Assembly: GCA_023253615.1 (NCBI GenBank)
Contig: JALRFZ010000368.1
Location: 1-10,975, forward strand
Reading direction: 5' to 3'
Origin: Verrucomicrobiales bacterium
Lineage (GTDB): Bacteria; Verrucomicrobiota; Verrucomicrobiia; Verrucomicrobiales; DEV007
DNA: 10,975 bases
The notes under the pieces are model-generated. The model was not told where the DNA came from and made no database searches. It saw only the letters and a list, made by a program, of their open reading frames with translations. A program made the position numbers and the translations under genes. Of this stretch, positions 1 to 6,693 are shown one piece after another. Position 1 is the stretch's first letter, and each line of letters starts with the position of its first letter.

Positions 1-1176
1 ATCCGCCAGGGCCAGCGGCTCACGACGATGACCTCGGGACAAAAGAGTTTTCCCGTCGCGCCGAGCCTCTTCAAGTTCGCCCGGCACGGAGAGAGCGGCG
101 CGTGGATGAGCGAGCTGCTGCCTCACCTCTCCGGCATCGCCGATGATCTCTGCTTCATCCGCTCGATGCACACCGAGGCGATCAACCACGATCCCGCGAT
201 CACCTTCTGCCAGACGGGGCACCAGCTCGCGGGGCGCCCCAGCATCGGGGCGTGGCTCAGCTACGGACTCGGCACCGACAACGCCGATCTGCCCGCCTAC
301 GTCGTCCTCACTTCCTTCGGCACGGGCCGCCGCGACGACCAGCCGCTCTACGACCGGCTCTGGTCCGCCGGCTTTCTACCGACCCAGCATCAGGGGGTGA
401 AATTCCGCAACATCGGCGATCCCGTGCTTTATCTCTCCGATCCCGCCGGGATGAGCCGTGGGATGCGCCGAGGCATGCTTGATGAACTCGCCACGCTGAA
501 CCGTCGTGATCACGAGCGCTTCGGCGATCCGGAGATCGAGGCCCGCATCTCGCAATATGAGATGGCTTTCCGCATGCAGAGCAGCGTGCCGGACCTGACC
601 GACTTCTCCGGCGAGTCCGAGGCGACGCTCGCGATGTATGGTCCGGAAGTGAAGACGCCCGGCACCTACGCGGCGAACTGTCTCCTCGCCCGCCGCCTCG
701 CCGAGCGCGACGTGCGCTGCATCCAGCTCTTCCACATGGGATGGGACCATCACGGCGGCCTCCCGAACGCGATCAAGGGCCAGTGTCGCGACACCGACCA
801 GCCGACCGCCGCCCTCATCTCCGATCTGAAACAGCGGGGCCTGCTCGATGACACCCTCATCGTCTGGGGCGGCGAATTCGGTCGCACGATCTATTCACAG
901 GGCGCCCTCACCGAGACCAATTACGGCCGCGACCACCATCCGCGCTGCTTCACCGTCTTCCTCGCCGGGGCCGGCATCAAGCCCGGGATGACCCTCGGAG
1001 AGACCGACGACTACTGCTACAACATCGTCAGCGACCCCGTCCACGTCCACGATCTCAATGCCACGATTCTGCATTTGTTAGGGGTCGATCACAGGAAACT
1101 CACCTACCGCTTCCAGGGACGGGATTTCCGCCTCACCGACATCCACGGGGAGCTCGTGGAGAAGATCCTGGCTTAG
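1..1176 (+). CDS. DUF1501 domain protein, 5' partial
   Basis: The reading frame is already open at base 1 (residues I-R-Q-G-Q-R-L-T-T before the first ATG at 28). The G-Q-R-L-T stretch resembles the internal region just before the conserved part of DUF1501 proteins, so the ATG at 28 is internal and the real start lies left of the window. Visible family features include [10 protein letters not shown] (about 166-195), [12 protein letters not shown] (about 232-267), H-M-G-W-D-H-H-G-G (about 733-759), G-G-E-F-G-R-T (about 868-888) and R-D-H-H-P-R-C-F (about 928-951). DUF1501 is related in fold to the sulfatase/alkaline phosphatase superfamily; its His/Asp-rich motifs suggest metal binding, but the reaction is not established. 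In Planctomycetes and Verrucomicrobia these genes commonly sit beside cytochrome-like DUF1549/DUF1553 genes, so a partner would be expected to the left. The gene ends 6 bp from the convergent btaB stop, leaving no room for a terminator. Confidence 0.93.
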   Translation: MRQGQRLTTMTSGQKSFPVAPSLFKFARHGESGAWMSELLPHLSGIADDLCFIRSMHTEAINHDPAITFCQTGHQLAGRPSIGAWLSYGLGTDNADLPAYVVLTSFGTGRRDDQPLYDRLWSAGFLPTQHQGVKFRNIGDPVLYLSDPAGMSRGMRRGMLDELATLNRRDHERFGDPEIEARISQYEMAFRMQSSVPDLTDFSGESEATLAMYGPEVKTPGTYAANCLLARRLAERDVRCIQLFHMGWDHHGGLPNAIKGQCRDTDQPTAALISDLKQRGLLDDTLIVWGGEFGRTIYSQGALTETNYGRDHHPRCFTVFLAGAGIKPGMTLGETDDYCYNIVSDPVHVHDLNATILHLLGVDHRKLTYRFQGRDFRLTDIHGELVEKILA

Positions 1177-1182
1177 GAATAT

Positions 1183-1797
1183 CTATCTTCCCACGAAGGT
1201 CACATACCTCCACAGGTCGCCGTAGCCCCGCCCGATCCGGCGCACCACGGCCTCGAATCCCGCATCGAGCTGGGCGAGGATCTGGCCCTCCATGCGGACG
1301 TGGTTCACCCCCATCCATTTGCGGAACCAGGTCCAGCGGGTCTCGTGGAAGTCGACCACGGCGATGACGCCGCCTTCGCCCAGATCCCGGCGGCAGAGGG
1401 CGATGACCTCGTCGAAGCCGGGATTGATCATCGAAAGCGCGTAGCTGATGACGATGAGGTCGAATTTGCCGCTTTCGTCCGACACCGGTCCATCGTAGGG
1501 ACGGTGCAGCAGATCGACACGATCCGCGAAAGACGCGGTCTTCGCGCGGGCTCGGTCGAGCATGTCGGAGGAAAGATCGAGCCCGGTGATCCGCGCGGAG
1601 GGAAAGGCTTCCGCGAGGGTGACGAGATTTTTTCCCGTGCCACAACCGATTTCGAGGATGCGGGCGGGCGCCTCGATCTGGCCGGCGACCGTCTCGACCA
1701 GCCCGCGGCGGCCGAAGAGAAAGGCCCAGCGCGTCAGATCGTAGAATTTCGCGTGCCAGCGGTAGTAGCCCCGGAGCGAATCGGCGTTGCGGCTCAT
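1183..1797 (-). CDS. btaB: BtaB-type S-adenosylmethionine N-methyltransferase (betaine lipid synthesis)
   Basis: A 204-residue class I SAM-dependent methyltransferase. Motif I is seen as I-L-E-I-G-C-G-T-G-K-N (residues 47-57), followed by the acidic ribose-binding region T-G-L-D-L-S-S (71-77) and D-L-I-V-I-S-Y-A-L-S-M-I (113-124). The N-terminus Y-Y-R-W-H-A-K-F-Y-D-L-T-R-W fits BtaB-like enzymes, and the length is usual for that family. BtaB is known to methylate diacylglyceryl homoserine three times to give diacylglyceryl-trimethylhomoserine (DGTS). The start was chosen because ATG at 1797-1795 overlaps the btaA stop TGA (1796-1794) as ATGA, which is typical of translational coupling. A longer in-frame version reaching 2226 would run through btaA and is rejected. 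The function rests on the pairing with btaA; on its own the protein would be called only a class I methyltransferase. Confidence 0.88.
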   Translation of the reverse strand: MSRNADSLRGYYRWHAKFYDLTRWAFLFGRRGLVETVAGQIEAPARILEIGCGTGKNLVTLAEAFPSARITGLDLSSDMLDRARAKTASFADRVDLLHRPYDGPVSDESGKFDLIVISYALSMINPGFDEVIALCRRDLGEGGVIAVVDFHETRWTWFRKWMGVNHVRMEGQILAQLDAGFEAVVRRIGRGYGDLWRYVTFVGR

Positions 1798-2978
1798 GCG
1801 CGGACGTGGGCGAAAAGGGTGCAGCCGTAGGTGCCGACACGGTCCAGCCGGTGAAGTGACAGGGTTCGGTCCGGGGCGATGAGGTCCAGCCGTTCGCGGG
1901 CGAAGGCCGGGATGAAATCGATCTCCGGGCTGGCCGATCGCATCAGGATCGCGGTGCCGGGTCTGCTGTTTTCGAGGATGAGCCGCCACTCTTCGGCGAG
2001 CGCTTCGGGGCGATGGGCCGCCATCCAATCCTGGTGATCGAGGAGGACGTAGTGCGAGTAAACGGCGGGATGCTCGCGGAGGAAATTCGCGATCGTGGTG
2101 CTGTGCGTCTTGATGCGGTCGAGACGGTCGCGGAGGACGGGCTGGTGCTCCTCGCGGAGGTAGTTCGGACAGCATTCGCGCGTGTAACGACCGCGGATGT
2201 AGACCTGCCAGAAGTAGTTTTCCCAAAAGGGGATCTCGGTGAAGACGTGTTCGAGCTTCGCCTGGAGGAATCCGGGGATGCCTCCGTCGAAGTTTTGCTC
2301 GATCAGGCGGATCTGGGCGCGGGGCACTCCGAGCATCGCCATCGACACGGGCTGCCGCAGGAGCCAGCGGACCAGCTTCGTCCAGAGGATGGGGCGCACC
2401 GCTTCATAGATGGCGCGTTGCTCCTCGATCGACTTCGCTTCGAGGATCGCGGCGGCGCTTTCGCGCAGTTTCCCGCGCCCGCTTGTGAAGGTCTTCAGCG
2501 CGATCCACGCCATCTGACCGGCGGTGCCGCGGTAGTAGAACGAGGGATTCAGCGGCGAACTCTTGAAATAGTAATGCTTCTCCTTCCAGTAGCCGTTCGC
2601 ATAGGGGGGCAGCAGATCGGACAACTCCTTGCGGAGGCCTTTGAAGTCGGGATGAGCTCCTTCGCCGAAGAGCGCGAAAAGATCCTCATGGCGATCGCGT
2701 CGAATCATCGCCGACTTGAGCTGGAGCAGCGCGTTTTGCCGCGGGTTCATGTCGACCGCGTGGATCTGCGCGGGATCATCGAGCAGGTAATCGAGCGCGT
2801 TGCACCCGGCGCTGGTGATCATGACGACGCGGCTGTCACGATCGAGCGCCATCAGCTCGCGGTCGATGCGCGGATCCTCCCAGCAGGCGTTGTAGACGAG
2901 GTTGCCCCCGTGGACTCGTTGAAAGGTCGCGTCCTGGGCGCGGTGGTGGATCCTGGTGGGTGCGGCGGTCTCCGGCAT
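1794..2978 (-). CDS. btaA: BtaA, S-adenosylmethionine:diacylglycerol 3-amino-3-carboxypropyltransferase
   Basis: A 394-residue protein close in length to characterised bacterial BtaA. BtaA moves the 3-amino-3-carboxypropyl group of SAM onto the sn-3 hydroxyl of diacylglycerol, making diacylglyceryl homoserine, the first step to the betaine lipid DGTS. Visible hallmarks are V-Y-N-A-C-W-E-D-P-R-I-D (residues 28-39), S-A-G-C-N-A-L-D-Y-L (56-65) and A-V-D-M-N-P-R-Q (74-81), the SAM-binding core, and a C-terminal part with V-L-L-D-H-Q-D-W. The ATG at 2978-2976 is preferred over an in-frame GTG at 2996, since the extra six residues look unconserved; neither has a strong ribosome-binding site. It leads a two-gene operon with btaB (4-bp overlap). 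The 144 bp upstream, with a hairpin behind the preceding gene, suggests its own promoter. In other bacteria such operons respond to phosphate limitation, but I find no convincing PhoB box here. Confidence 0.92.
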   Translation of the reverse strand: MPETAAPTRIHHRAQDATFQRVHGGNLVYNACWEDPRIDRELMALDRDSRVVMITSAGCNALDYLLDDPAQIHAVDMNPRQNALLQLKSAMIRRDRHEDLFALFGEGAHPDFKGLRKELSDLLPPYANGYWKEKHYYFKSSPLNPSFYYRGTAGQMAWIALKTFTSGRGKLRESAAAILEAKSIEEQRAIYEAVRPILWTKLVRWLLRQPVSMAMLGVPRAQIRLIEQNFDGGIPGFLQAKLEHVFTEIPFWENYFWQVYIRGRYTRECCPNYLREEHQPVLRDRLDRIKTHSTTIANFLREHPAVYSHYVLLDHQDWMAAHRPEALAEEWRLILENSRPGTAILMRSASPEIDFIPAFARERLDLIAPDRTLSLHRLDRVGTYGCTLFAHVRA

Positions 2979-3024
2979 ACCCCGAAGGAGCCCCACCCCG
3001 GCATGTTTTTCACCTACGCTCCGG

Positions 3025-3038
3025 TGACGAAAGCGTCA
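3025..3038. promoter_or_regulatory. Palindrome upstream of btaA, possible operator
   Basis: TGACG-AAAG-CGTCA is a perfect inverted repeat with 5-bp arms, centred about 53 bp upstream of the chosen btaA ATG. On the minus strand it overlaps a TTTGACG stretch that could act as a -35 element, but the sequence 17 bp downstream (TAGGTG) is a poor -10. This is the only short palindrome I see between the long hairpin and btaA. It does not match the PhoB box (two direct CTGTCAT-like repeats). An operator role is inference, and a chance palindrome is quite possible. Confidence 0.22.
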
Positions 3039-3048
3039 AATCCGCCCC

Positions 3049-3116
3049 GGCACCGGATCCCCCCCTTCCCTCAATTCTTGTCGCGGCCGGGACAAGAATC
3101 GAGGGAGAGGCACCGG
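3049..3116. repeat. Inverted repeat flanked by 8-bp direct repeats (possible dispersed or REP-like element)
   Basis: The octamer GGCACCGG occurs at 3049-3056 and again at 3109-3116. It brackets a long hairpin with 16-base arms (3067-3082 and 3091-3106) around an 8-base loop rich in G and C. The arms differ at one pair: it is an A/C mismatch on the plus strand but a G-U pair in a minus-strand transcript. The arms are richer in A and T than the flanks. The arrangement resembles either a small palindromic intergenic element with a short target duplication or a decorated terminator. Finding other copies in the genome would separate the two. Confidence 0.55.
3067..3106 (-). terminator. Stem-loop downstream of the aminotransferase gene
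   Basis: A fully paired 16-bp stem (one G-U) with an 8-base loop in the minus-strand RNA begins 17 bp after the aminotransferase stop codon. There is no U run after it (the next bases are AAGGGG), so it is not a canonical Rho-independent terminator. It may instead end or stabilise the 3' end of the oxidoreductase-aminotransferase transcript and separate it from btaA. Confidence 0.42.
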
Positions 3117-3122
3117 GCGGGA

Positions 3123-4532
3123 TCACCTTCCCATCCGGGCGGTGATGCGGTGCATCACGTCGAAATACTCCCTCAACTCCGCCACCGGCATGTTCAGCGG
3201 CGGGGCGACACGGATGACCTTGCCGGCGAGCGGCCCCAGCAAATGGACGCCGCGGCCTTCCTCGTCGCCGAGGTAACAGAGGCGCACGATTTCCTGGGCG
3301 ACCTGTTCGGCGGTGAGGTCGCCGACGGGCTGGCATTCGATGCCCCAGACGGTGCCTTCGCCGCGGACGTATTTGATCGCGGGCAGCTCGTTGAGTTTCA
3401 CGAGGCATTCCCCGATCGAGGCACCGAGGCGGCGGCCCTGTTCGAGGATGTCGGTCTGCTCGAATTCATCGAGGGTCGCGAGGACGGCGGCGCAGCCGAG
3501 GGGGTGGCCGCTCCAGGTGTCCGACCCGTCGCCGAAGCTCATGCGGGCGAAGACGTCGGCGCGTCCCACGACGGCATCGACGGGCATGCCGTTGCCGAGT
3601 CCCTTGCCGAGGGCGACGAGGTCGGGCTCGATCCCGTATTCGCTGTAGGCATACATCGAACCGGTGCGCCCGAAGTTGGCCTGCACTTCATCGAGGAAAA
3701 AGAGCAGATCGTTTTCCTGACAGAACCGCGCCAGCATCTGCATGTATTCCTTCTGCGGGTGATACGATCCGCCTCCACCGAGGTAGGGCTCGGTGATGAG
3801 GACGCAGAGACGGTCGCCGAACTCGGCCTTGAGCGCCTCGAGCTCGGCGCGGTAGGGCGCGAGATCGAGCGGCTCCTTGCGCGCTTCGAGGCTGCGGCAT
3901 TCTTCCTTGGGAAAGCTGATGAAACGGACGCGGGGATCGCGCTCCTTGTCGGTCTCGCTGCCGGTGACGGCACCCGAGAGGCCCTTCTTGCCGTGGAAAC
4001 CGCCGCGGGTCGCGAGGATGATGCCATCGCCCTGGGGACGTTTCGCCAACCCGGCCCAAAGGCCTTTTTGCACGGCTTCGCTGCCGCTCGCGGCCCAGAG
4101 GACCTGCTCGAGACGCGCTCCTCCGGGAGCGGCCTGGAGGTTGGCGAGAAGACGGCGGCTCGCCTCGAGTTCGATCTCGGTGACGGCGTTGTACGAGGTC
4201 AGGGTCACGCCCATGTGGAATCCGCTCTCACCGCAGGCGTCTTCGAGGGCCATGTATTCCATGACGCGTTTCCACCAGCGCTTCGGATTGTGTCCGAGGT
4301 TCGCGACGAGCACACCCGAGGTGAAGTCGGCGAGTTTGCGTCCTTCGGGGGTGTAATGATAGGATCCCGCGCTGCGGTGCAGCACCGCCATGCTCGGCGT
4401 GCGCGTGCGCATGCAGGTGGGCTCGGTCTCGACGAGATCGTGACGGAGGTCGTTCGAGGTTTCCTCGCCGGCGTGTTCGACGAGGTGGGCGGGGGCTTGG
4501 CGTTCCGCCGGCGCTTGGAGTGTTGGAGTCAT
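3123..4532 (-). CDS. Class III PLP-dependent aminotransferase
   Basis: A 469-residue fold-type I, class III (omega/ornithine-type) aminotransferase. Seen in order: S-G-S-E-A phosphate-binding loop (149-153), F-H-G-K-K-G (179-184), the acidic pyridine-N contact in F-L-D-E-V-Q (279-284, D281), F-G-R-T-G (287-291), and the PLP-binding lysine in L-G-K-G-L-G-N-G-M-P (308-317, K310). These match the class III signature, so the enzyme should be active; the amino donor and acceptor cannot be read from sequence. The N-terminus carries about 40 extra residues before a second Met (M41). The ATG at 4532-4530 lies inside an octamer repeat and only 19 bp after the oxidoreductase stop, so the two genes are probably cotranscribed. 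An upstream in-frame extension to 4817 lies within the oxidoreductase gene and is low-complexity, so it is rejected. A hairpin follows the gene. Confidence 0.91.
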   Translation of the reverse strand: MTPTLQAPAERQAPAHLVEHAGEETSNDLRHDLVETEPTCMRTRTPSMAVLHRSAGSYHYTPEGRKLADFTSGVLVANLGHNPKRWWKRVMEYMALEDACGESGFHMGVTLTSYNAVTEIELEASRRLLANLQAAPGGARLEQVLWAASGSEAVQKGLWAGLAKRPQGDGIILATRGGFHGKKGLSGAVTGSETDKERDPRVRFISFPKEECRSLEARKEPLDLAPYRAELEALKAEFGDRLCVLITEPYLGGGGSYHPQKEYMQMLARFCQENDLLFFLDEVQANFGRTGSMYAYSEYGIEPDLVALGKGLGNGMPVDAVVGRADVFARMSFGDGSDTWSGHPLGCAAVLATLDEFEQTDILEQGRRLGASIGECLVKLNELPAIKYVRGEGTVWGIECQPVGDLTAEQVAQEIVRLCYLGDEEGRGVHLLGPLAGKVIRVAPPLNMPVAELREYFDVMHRITARMGR

Positions 4533-4545
4533 GGAGTGGTGGAGT
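4514..4545. repeat. 8-bp tandem repeat at the oxidoreductase/aminotransferase junction
   Basis: Read on the plus strand, four consecutive octamers share the core TGGAGT after two variable bases: CTTGGAGT (4514-4521), GTTGGAGT (4522-4529), CATGGAGT (4530-4537) and GGTGGAGT (4538-4545). A decayed fifth unit, AATGGTTT, overlaps the oxidoreductase stop region. The CAT of the third unit is the start codon of the minus-strand aminotransferase, so the repeat encodes its first few residues (M-T-P-T-L). Eight is not a multiple of three, so gain or loss of a unit after the start codon would shift the frame. Confidence 0.85.
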
Positions 4546-4551
4546 AATGGT

Positions 4552-5835
4552 TTAGACGGTGCCTTGATAAAGCATTTCAGGTTCGGACTTTCCGGGGAGG
4601 AAGAGGGCGAGACCTCCGGATCGGCCGTTGACTTCGACGACCGCGTTCGGTTCACCGGCGGCGGCTTTGGCGAGGATGGCCTCCATCGCCTGGACCGCGG
4701 CGACGACCTGGCGGTCGGCGGAGAGATCGTTGTAATCGCGGGCCGCGATCTCGGCGAGGCGTGCCGAACGTCCGCTCTCATCACCGCCGCGTTCGACGTA
4801 GGCGACCTCTCGGGCAAAGCGTTCGATCACCTCGATGCCGTAGCCGCGGCGGCTGCGCTCGCCCCAGGGTTCGAGGAAGCTGCCGTTGTAATGGTTGTTG
4901 ATCGTGGTCTTGAGGTCGTGCGGGGTGCGGCCCTCGACGGTGAGCTCGACGCCGCGCTTTCGGCTGTGACCGTTCCAGACGCCGTTGTCGAAACGGAATT
5001 GCACCTCCTGCTCGACGTAGCCGGGAAAATTGTCGGGCGTCACCCAGCTCGTGTGGATGTCGAAGGCGGCCTCGCGTCCGCTTTCGTATTCGTAGACGAG
5101 ACGGAGCTGGGTCGAGTCCCAGGTGGGGCCGTCCTTCGGTCCGACCAGACCCCGTTGACCCGAGCACTGGACACTCTTCAGTCGGCCGCCGAAGGTGAAA
5201 TCGATCAGTTTCAGGTAATGGACGGCGACGTAGGTACCTGGATTGCGGCCGGTGATCCACGCGGCGAACTGGCTGCCCGAGATCGACTTGGGTTCGAGGA
5301 GCGAACAATAGCCGTTGTTCACGTGCGAGAGAACACCGTCGGCGACGAGGGTGCGGAGCTTCTTGTGATCGGGATCGAGGAGCTTGTGGTAGACCACCTT
5401 CGCAAGGACGCCCTTCTTTTTCGCGAGGGCGACGAGTTGATCGAGCTCGTCGAGGCTGAGGACCGAAGGTTTTTCGATGATGACGTGACGTCCCGCCTCG
5501 ATCCCCTGCCGCGCCGCGTCGAAGTGTTTGTCGTCGGGCGAAGCGACGCAGAGGAAGTCGATGCCGCTCGCAAGGAGATCGCCGACCGCGTTTTCCCCGA
5601 CGTGGTTTCCGAAGTCCTCAAGCCCGCGGCGCTTGGCGTAGGCAGCGGCGCGATCGCCGGTACGGGTCGCGGCTCCGGCGAGCTCCACGCGGAAGGCACC
5701 GGTGGTATGATCGTAGACGCCATGTTCGGCCGCCTCGAAGAAAGGCGCGTAGGTCTCGTCGAAGATCATGCCCATGCCGACCATGCCGCCGCGGAGGACG
5801 GGAAGGTGGGCGGTCTGTGGATGGGACGGAGTCAT
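4552..5835 (-). CDS. Gfo/Idh/MocA family NAD(P)-dependent oxidoreductase
   Basis: A 427-residue two-domain dehydrogenase. The N-terminal Rossmann fold has G-M-V-G-M-G (residues 17-22), V-A-S-P-D (97-101) and the family E-K-P motif (121-123, in V-I-I-E-K-P-S), whose Lys binds cofactor and substrate. The C-terminal domain holds A-V-H-Y-L-K-L-I-D (204-212), where H206 and D212 correspond to the usual catalytic His/Asp region. Members oxidise or reduce sugars, inositols or amino-sugar derivatives; the substrate is not predictable here. The length is above the usual 330-400, mainly from extra C-terminal sequence. ATG at 5835-5833 has no clear Shine-Dalgarno sequence. It is the first gene of a two-gene unit with the aminotransferase and is divergent from a GntR regulator, which probably controls it. 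A dehydrogenase-transaminase pair could interconvert a hydroxyl, keto and amino group on one substrate, but that is inference. Confidence 0.93.
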   Translation of the reverse strand: MTPSHPQTAHLPVLRGGMVGMGMIFDETYAPFFEAAEHGVYDHTTGAFRVELAGAATRTGDRAAAYAKRRGLEDFGNHVGENAVGDLLASGIDFLCVASPDDKHFDAARQGIEAGRHVIIEKPSVLSLDELDQLVALAKKKGVLAKVVYHKLLDPDHKKLRTLVADGVLSHVNNGYCSLLEPKSISGSQFAAWITGRNPGTYVAVHYLKLIDFTFGGRLKSVQCSGQRGLVGPKDGPTWDSTQLRLVYEYESGREAAFDIHTSWVTPDNFPGYVEQEVQFRFDNGVWNGHSRKRGVELTVEGRTPHDLKTTINNHYNGSFLEPWGERSRRGYGIEVIERFAREVAYVERGGDESGRSARLAEIAARDYNDLSADRQVVAAVQAMEAILAKAAAGEPNAVVEVNGRSGGLALFLPGKSEPEMLYQGTV

Positions 5836-5897
5836 GGGAGAGGTTTTGGCAGGATAAAGGCGGGATTCGTTTTTTCCTCGCGAAAGGGACGGAGGAT

Positions 5898-5930
5898 AAT
5901 GAATTCATTTTTTAAAAGTGTATTCACTTT
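5898..5930. promoter_or_regulatory. Pair of related palindromes in the divergent promoter region, candidate GntR operators
   Basis: AATGAATTCATT (5898-5909) is a perfect 12-bp palindrome. AAAGTG-TATT-CACTTT (5915-5930) has 6-bp inverted arms. Aligned on their centres the two share 9 of 12 positions (pattern A-R-T-G-W-A-T-T-C-A-Y-T) and lie 19 bp apart, close to two helical turns. They sit in an AT-rich patch between the oxidoreductase start (5835) and the preferred regulator start (5947). Dimeric GntR/FCD proteins usually bind short palindromes of this kind beside their own gene, so these are the likely sites for autoregulation and control of the oxidoreductase unit. The first palindrome contains an alternative ATG of the regulator. 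Confidence 0.5.
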
Positions 5931-5946
5931 AATCGATGGCCTTTTG

Positions 5947-6678
5947 ATGTCAAACTCGATTTCTTCACTCATGTCCTCCGTCGTTTTCAATCCACGCCGT
6001 TATCCGGAGCTTTGCCTCATCCTCGGAGAAGAGATCGTGGACCCGGCGCGCCGTTCCCTTGCAGATGAGGCACACGACCGCATTCTCCTGAAAATCATCC
6101 GCGGAGAGCTGACGGAGGGCATGGAACTGAAAACGACGAAGCTCTCCGAAATGCTCGGGATGAGCCGCACGCCGGTGATGCAGGCGCTCTCCCGCCTGAC
6201 CGCGGACGGGATCGTGAGCCAGTCACTGAACCAGCGCGCGACGGTACGGCCGGGAGCGGAGAACTGGCTCGTCGATCTGCACCAGGTGCGGCAGTTGCTC
6301 GAGCCGGAGGCGGCGGCCGCCTGTGTCGGACGCATCCCCGACGATGTCCTCGCCGATCTGGAATTGCTCGTGCGCGACGCGACGCCAGGCAAATCGTCCG
6401 ACTGGCAGAGTGCGGCGCGCTGGCTCGATCAGGCCCTCCACCTCGTCATCGCCGAATTCGGGGGAAATCTCGCGATGCGCGCGATCATCCGCCGATGCTG
6501 GAGCTACAAGCGGCTTTCCTATGAAGCCGGCAACGACAGCGACCGACACCTCCGCGAGGGTTGGAAACAACACGCGGCGTTGGTCGCGGCGATGCGGGAG
6601 GGCATCCCCGCCCGCGTCTCCTGCTTGATGAAGCAACACCTCCGCTCGGCCGGAGCCACGGGCGGCCGGATCGTGTGA
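5947..6678 (+). CDS. GntR-family transcriptional regulator, FCD type
   Basis: A 243-residue regulator with an N-terminal winged helix-turn-helix (about 39-102; recognition region T-K-L-S-E-M-L-G-M-S-R-T-P-V-M-Q-A-L-S, 64-82) and a helical FCD ligand-binding domain. FCD metal-site residues can be matched as D161 and H165 (D-Q-A-L-H), H209 (W-K-Q-H-A) and H231 (M-K-Q-H-L), suggesting a divalent metal that helps bind a small carboxylate-type ligand. The start is uncertain. ATG 5947 leaves the candidate operators upstream but has no Shine-Dalgarno; ATG 5899 follows GGAGG with only 3 bp spacing and would put the operators inside the gene; ATG 5971 is also possible. The frame stays open far upstream only because it is antisense to the oxidoreductase. 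It is divergent from the oxidoreductase gene, its likely target, and ends 15 bp from the convergent RRM gene stop. Confidence 0.88.
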   Translation: MSNSISSLMSSVVFNPRRYPELCLILGEEIVDPARRSLADEAHDRILLKIIRGELTEGMELKTTKLSEMLGMSRTPVMQALSRLTADGIVSQSLNQRATVRPGAENWLVDLHQVRQLLEPEAAAACVGRIPDDVLADLELLVRDATPGKSSDWQSAARWLDQALHLVIAEFGGNLAMRAIIRRCWSYKRLSYEAGNDSDRHLREGWKQHAALVAAMREGIPARVSCLMKQHLRSAGATGGRIV

Positions 6679-6693
6679 CGCGGATTCCGCCGA

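Noticed and set aside
1177..1182. Terminator between DUF1501 and btaB
   Set aside because: The gap is 6 bp with no hairpin, so transcription must end within the opposite gene or by Rho.
1798..2226. N-terminal extension of BtaB to 347 residues
   Set aside because: The extra sequence overlaps btaA in another frame and is low-complexity Pro/Arg/His. The ATGA overlap gives a natural start.
2979..3122. PhoB box upstream of btaA
   Set aside because: I looked for two CTGTCAT-like repeats in direct orientation about 11 bp apart and found none. TGACG-AAAG-CGTCA is inverted, not direct.
2013..4547. Plus-strand open frame of 844 codons
   Set aside because: It is antisense to btaA and the aminotransferase, both of which carry clear family motifs. 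The translation is featureless and rich in residues expected from high-GC antisense frames.
4533..4817. N-terminal extension of the aminotransferase to 564 residues
   Set aside because: It lies in the oxidoreductase gene out of frame and is Ser/Arg/Pro-rich with no similarity to aminotransferases.
4531..5946. Plus-strand open frame upstream of and continuous with the GntR regulator, suggesting a 715-residue protein
   Set aside because: This part is antisense to the oxidoreductase and has no recognisable domain. The GntR fold starts only near 6060, so it is a GC-driven open frame.
6679..6693. Bidirectional terminator between the convergent GntR and RRM genes
   Set aside because: Only 15 bp separate the stop codons, and the GCGG-ATT-CCGC stem is too short to count.
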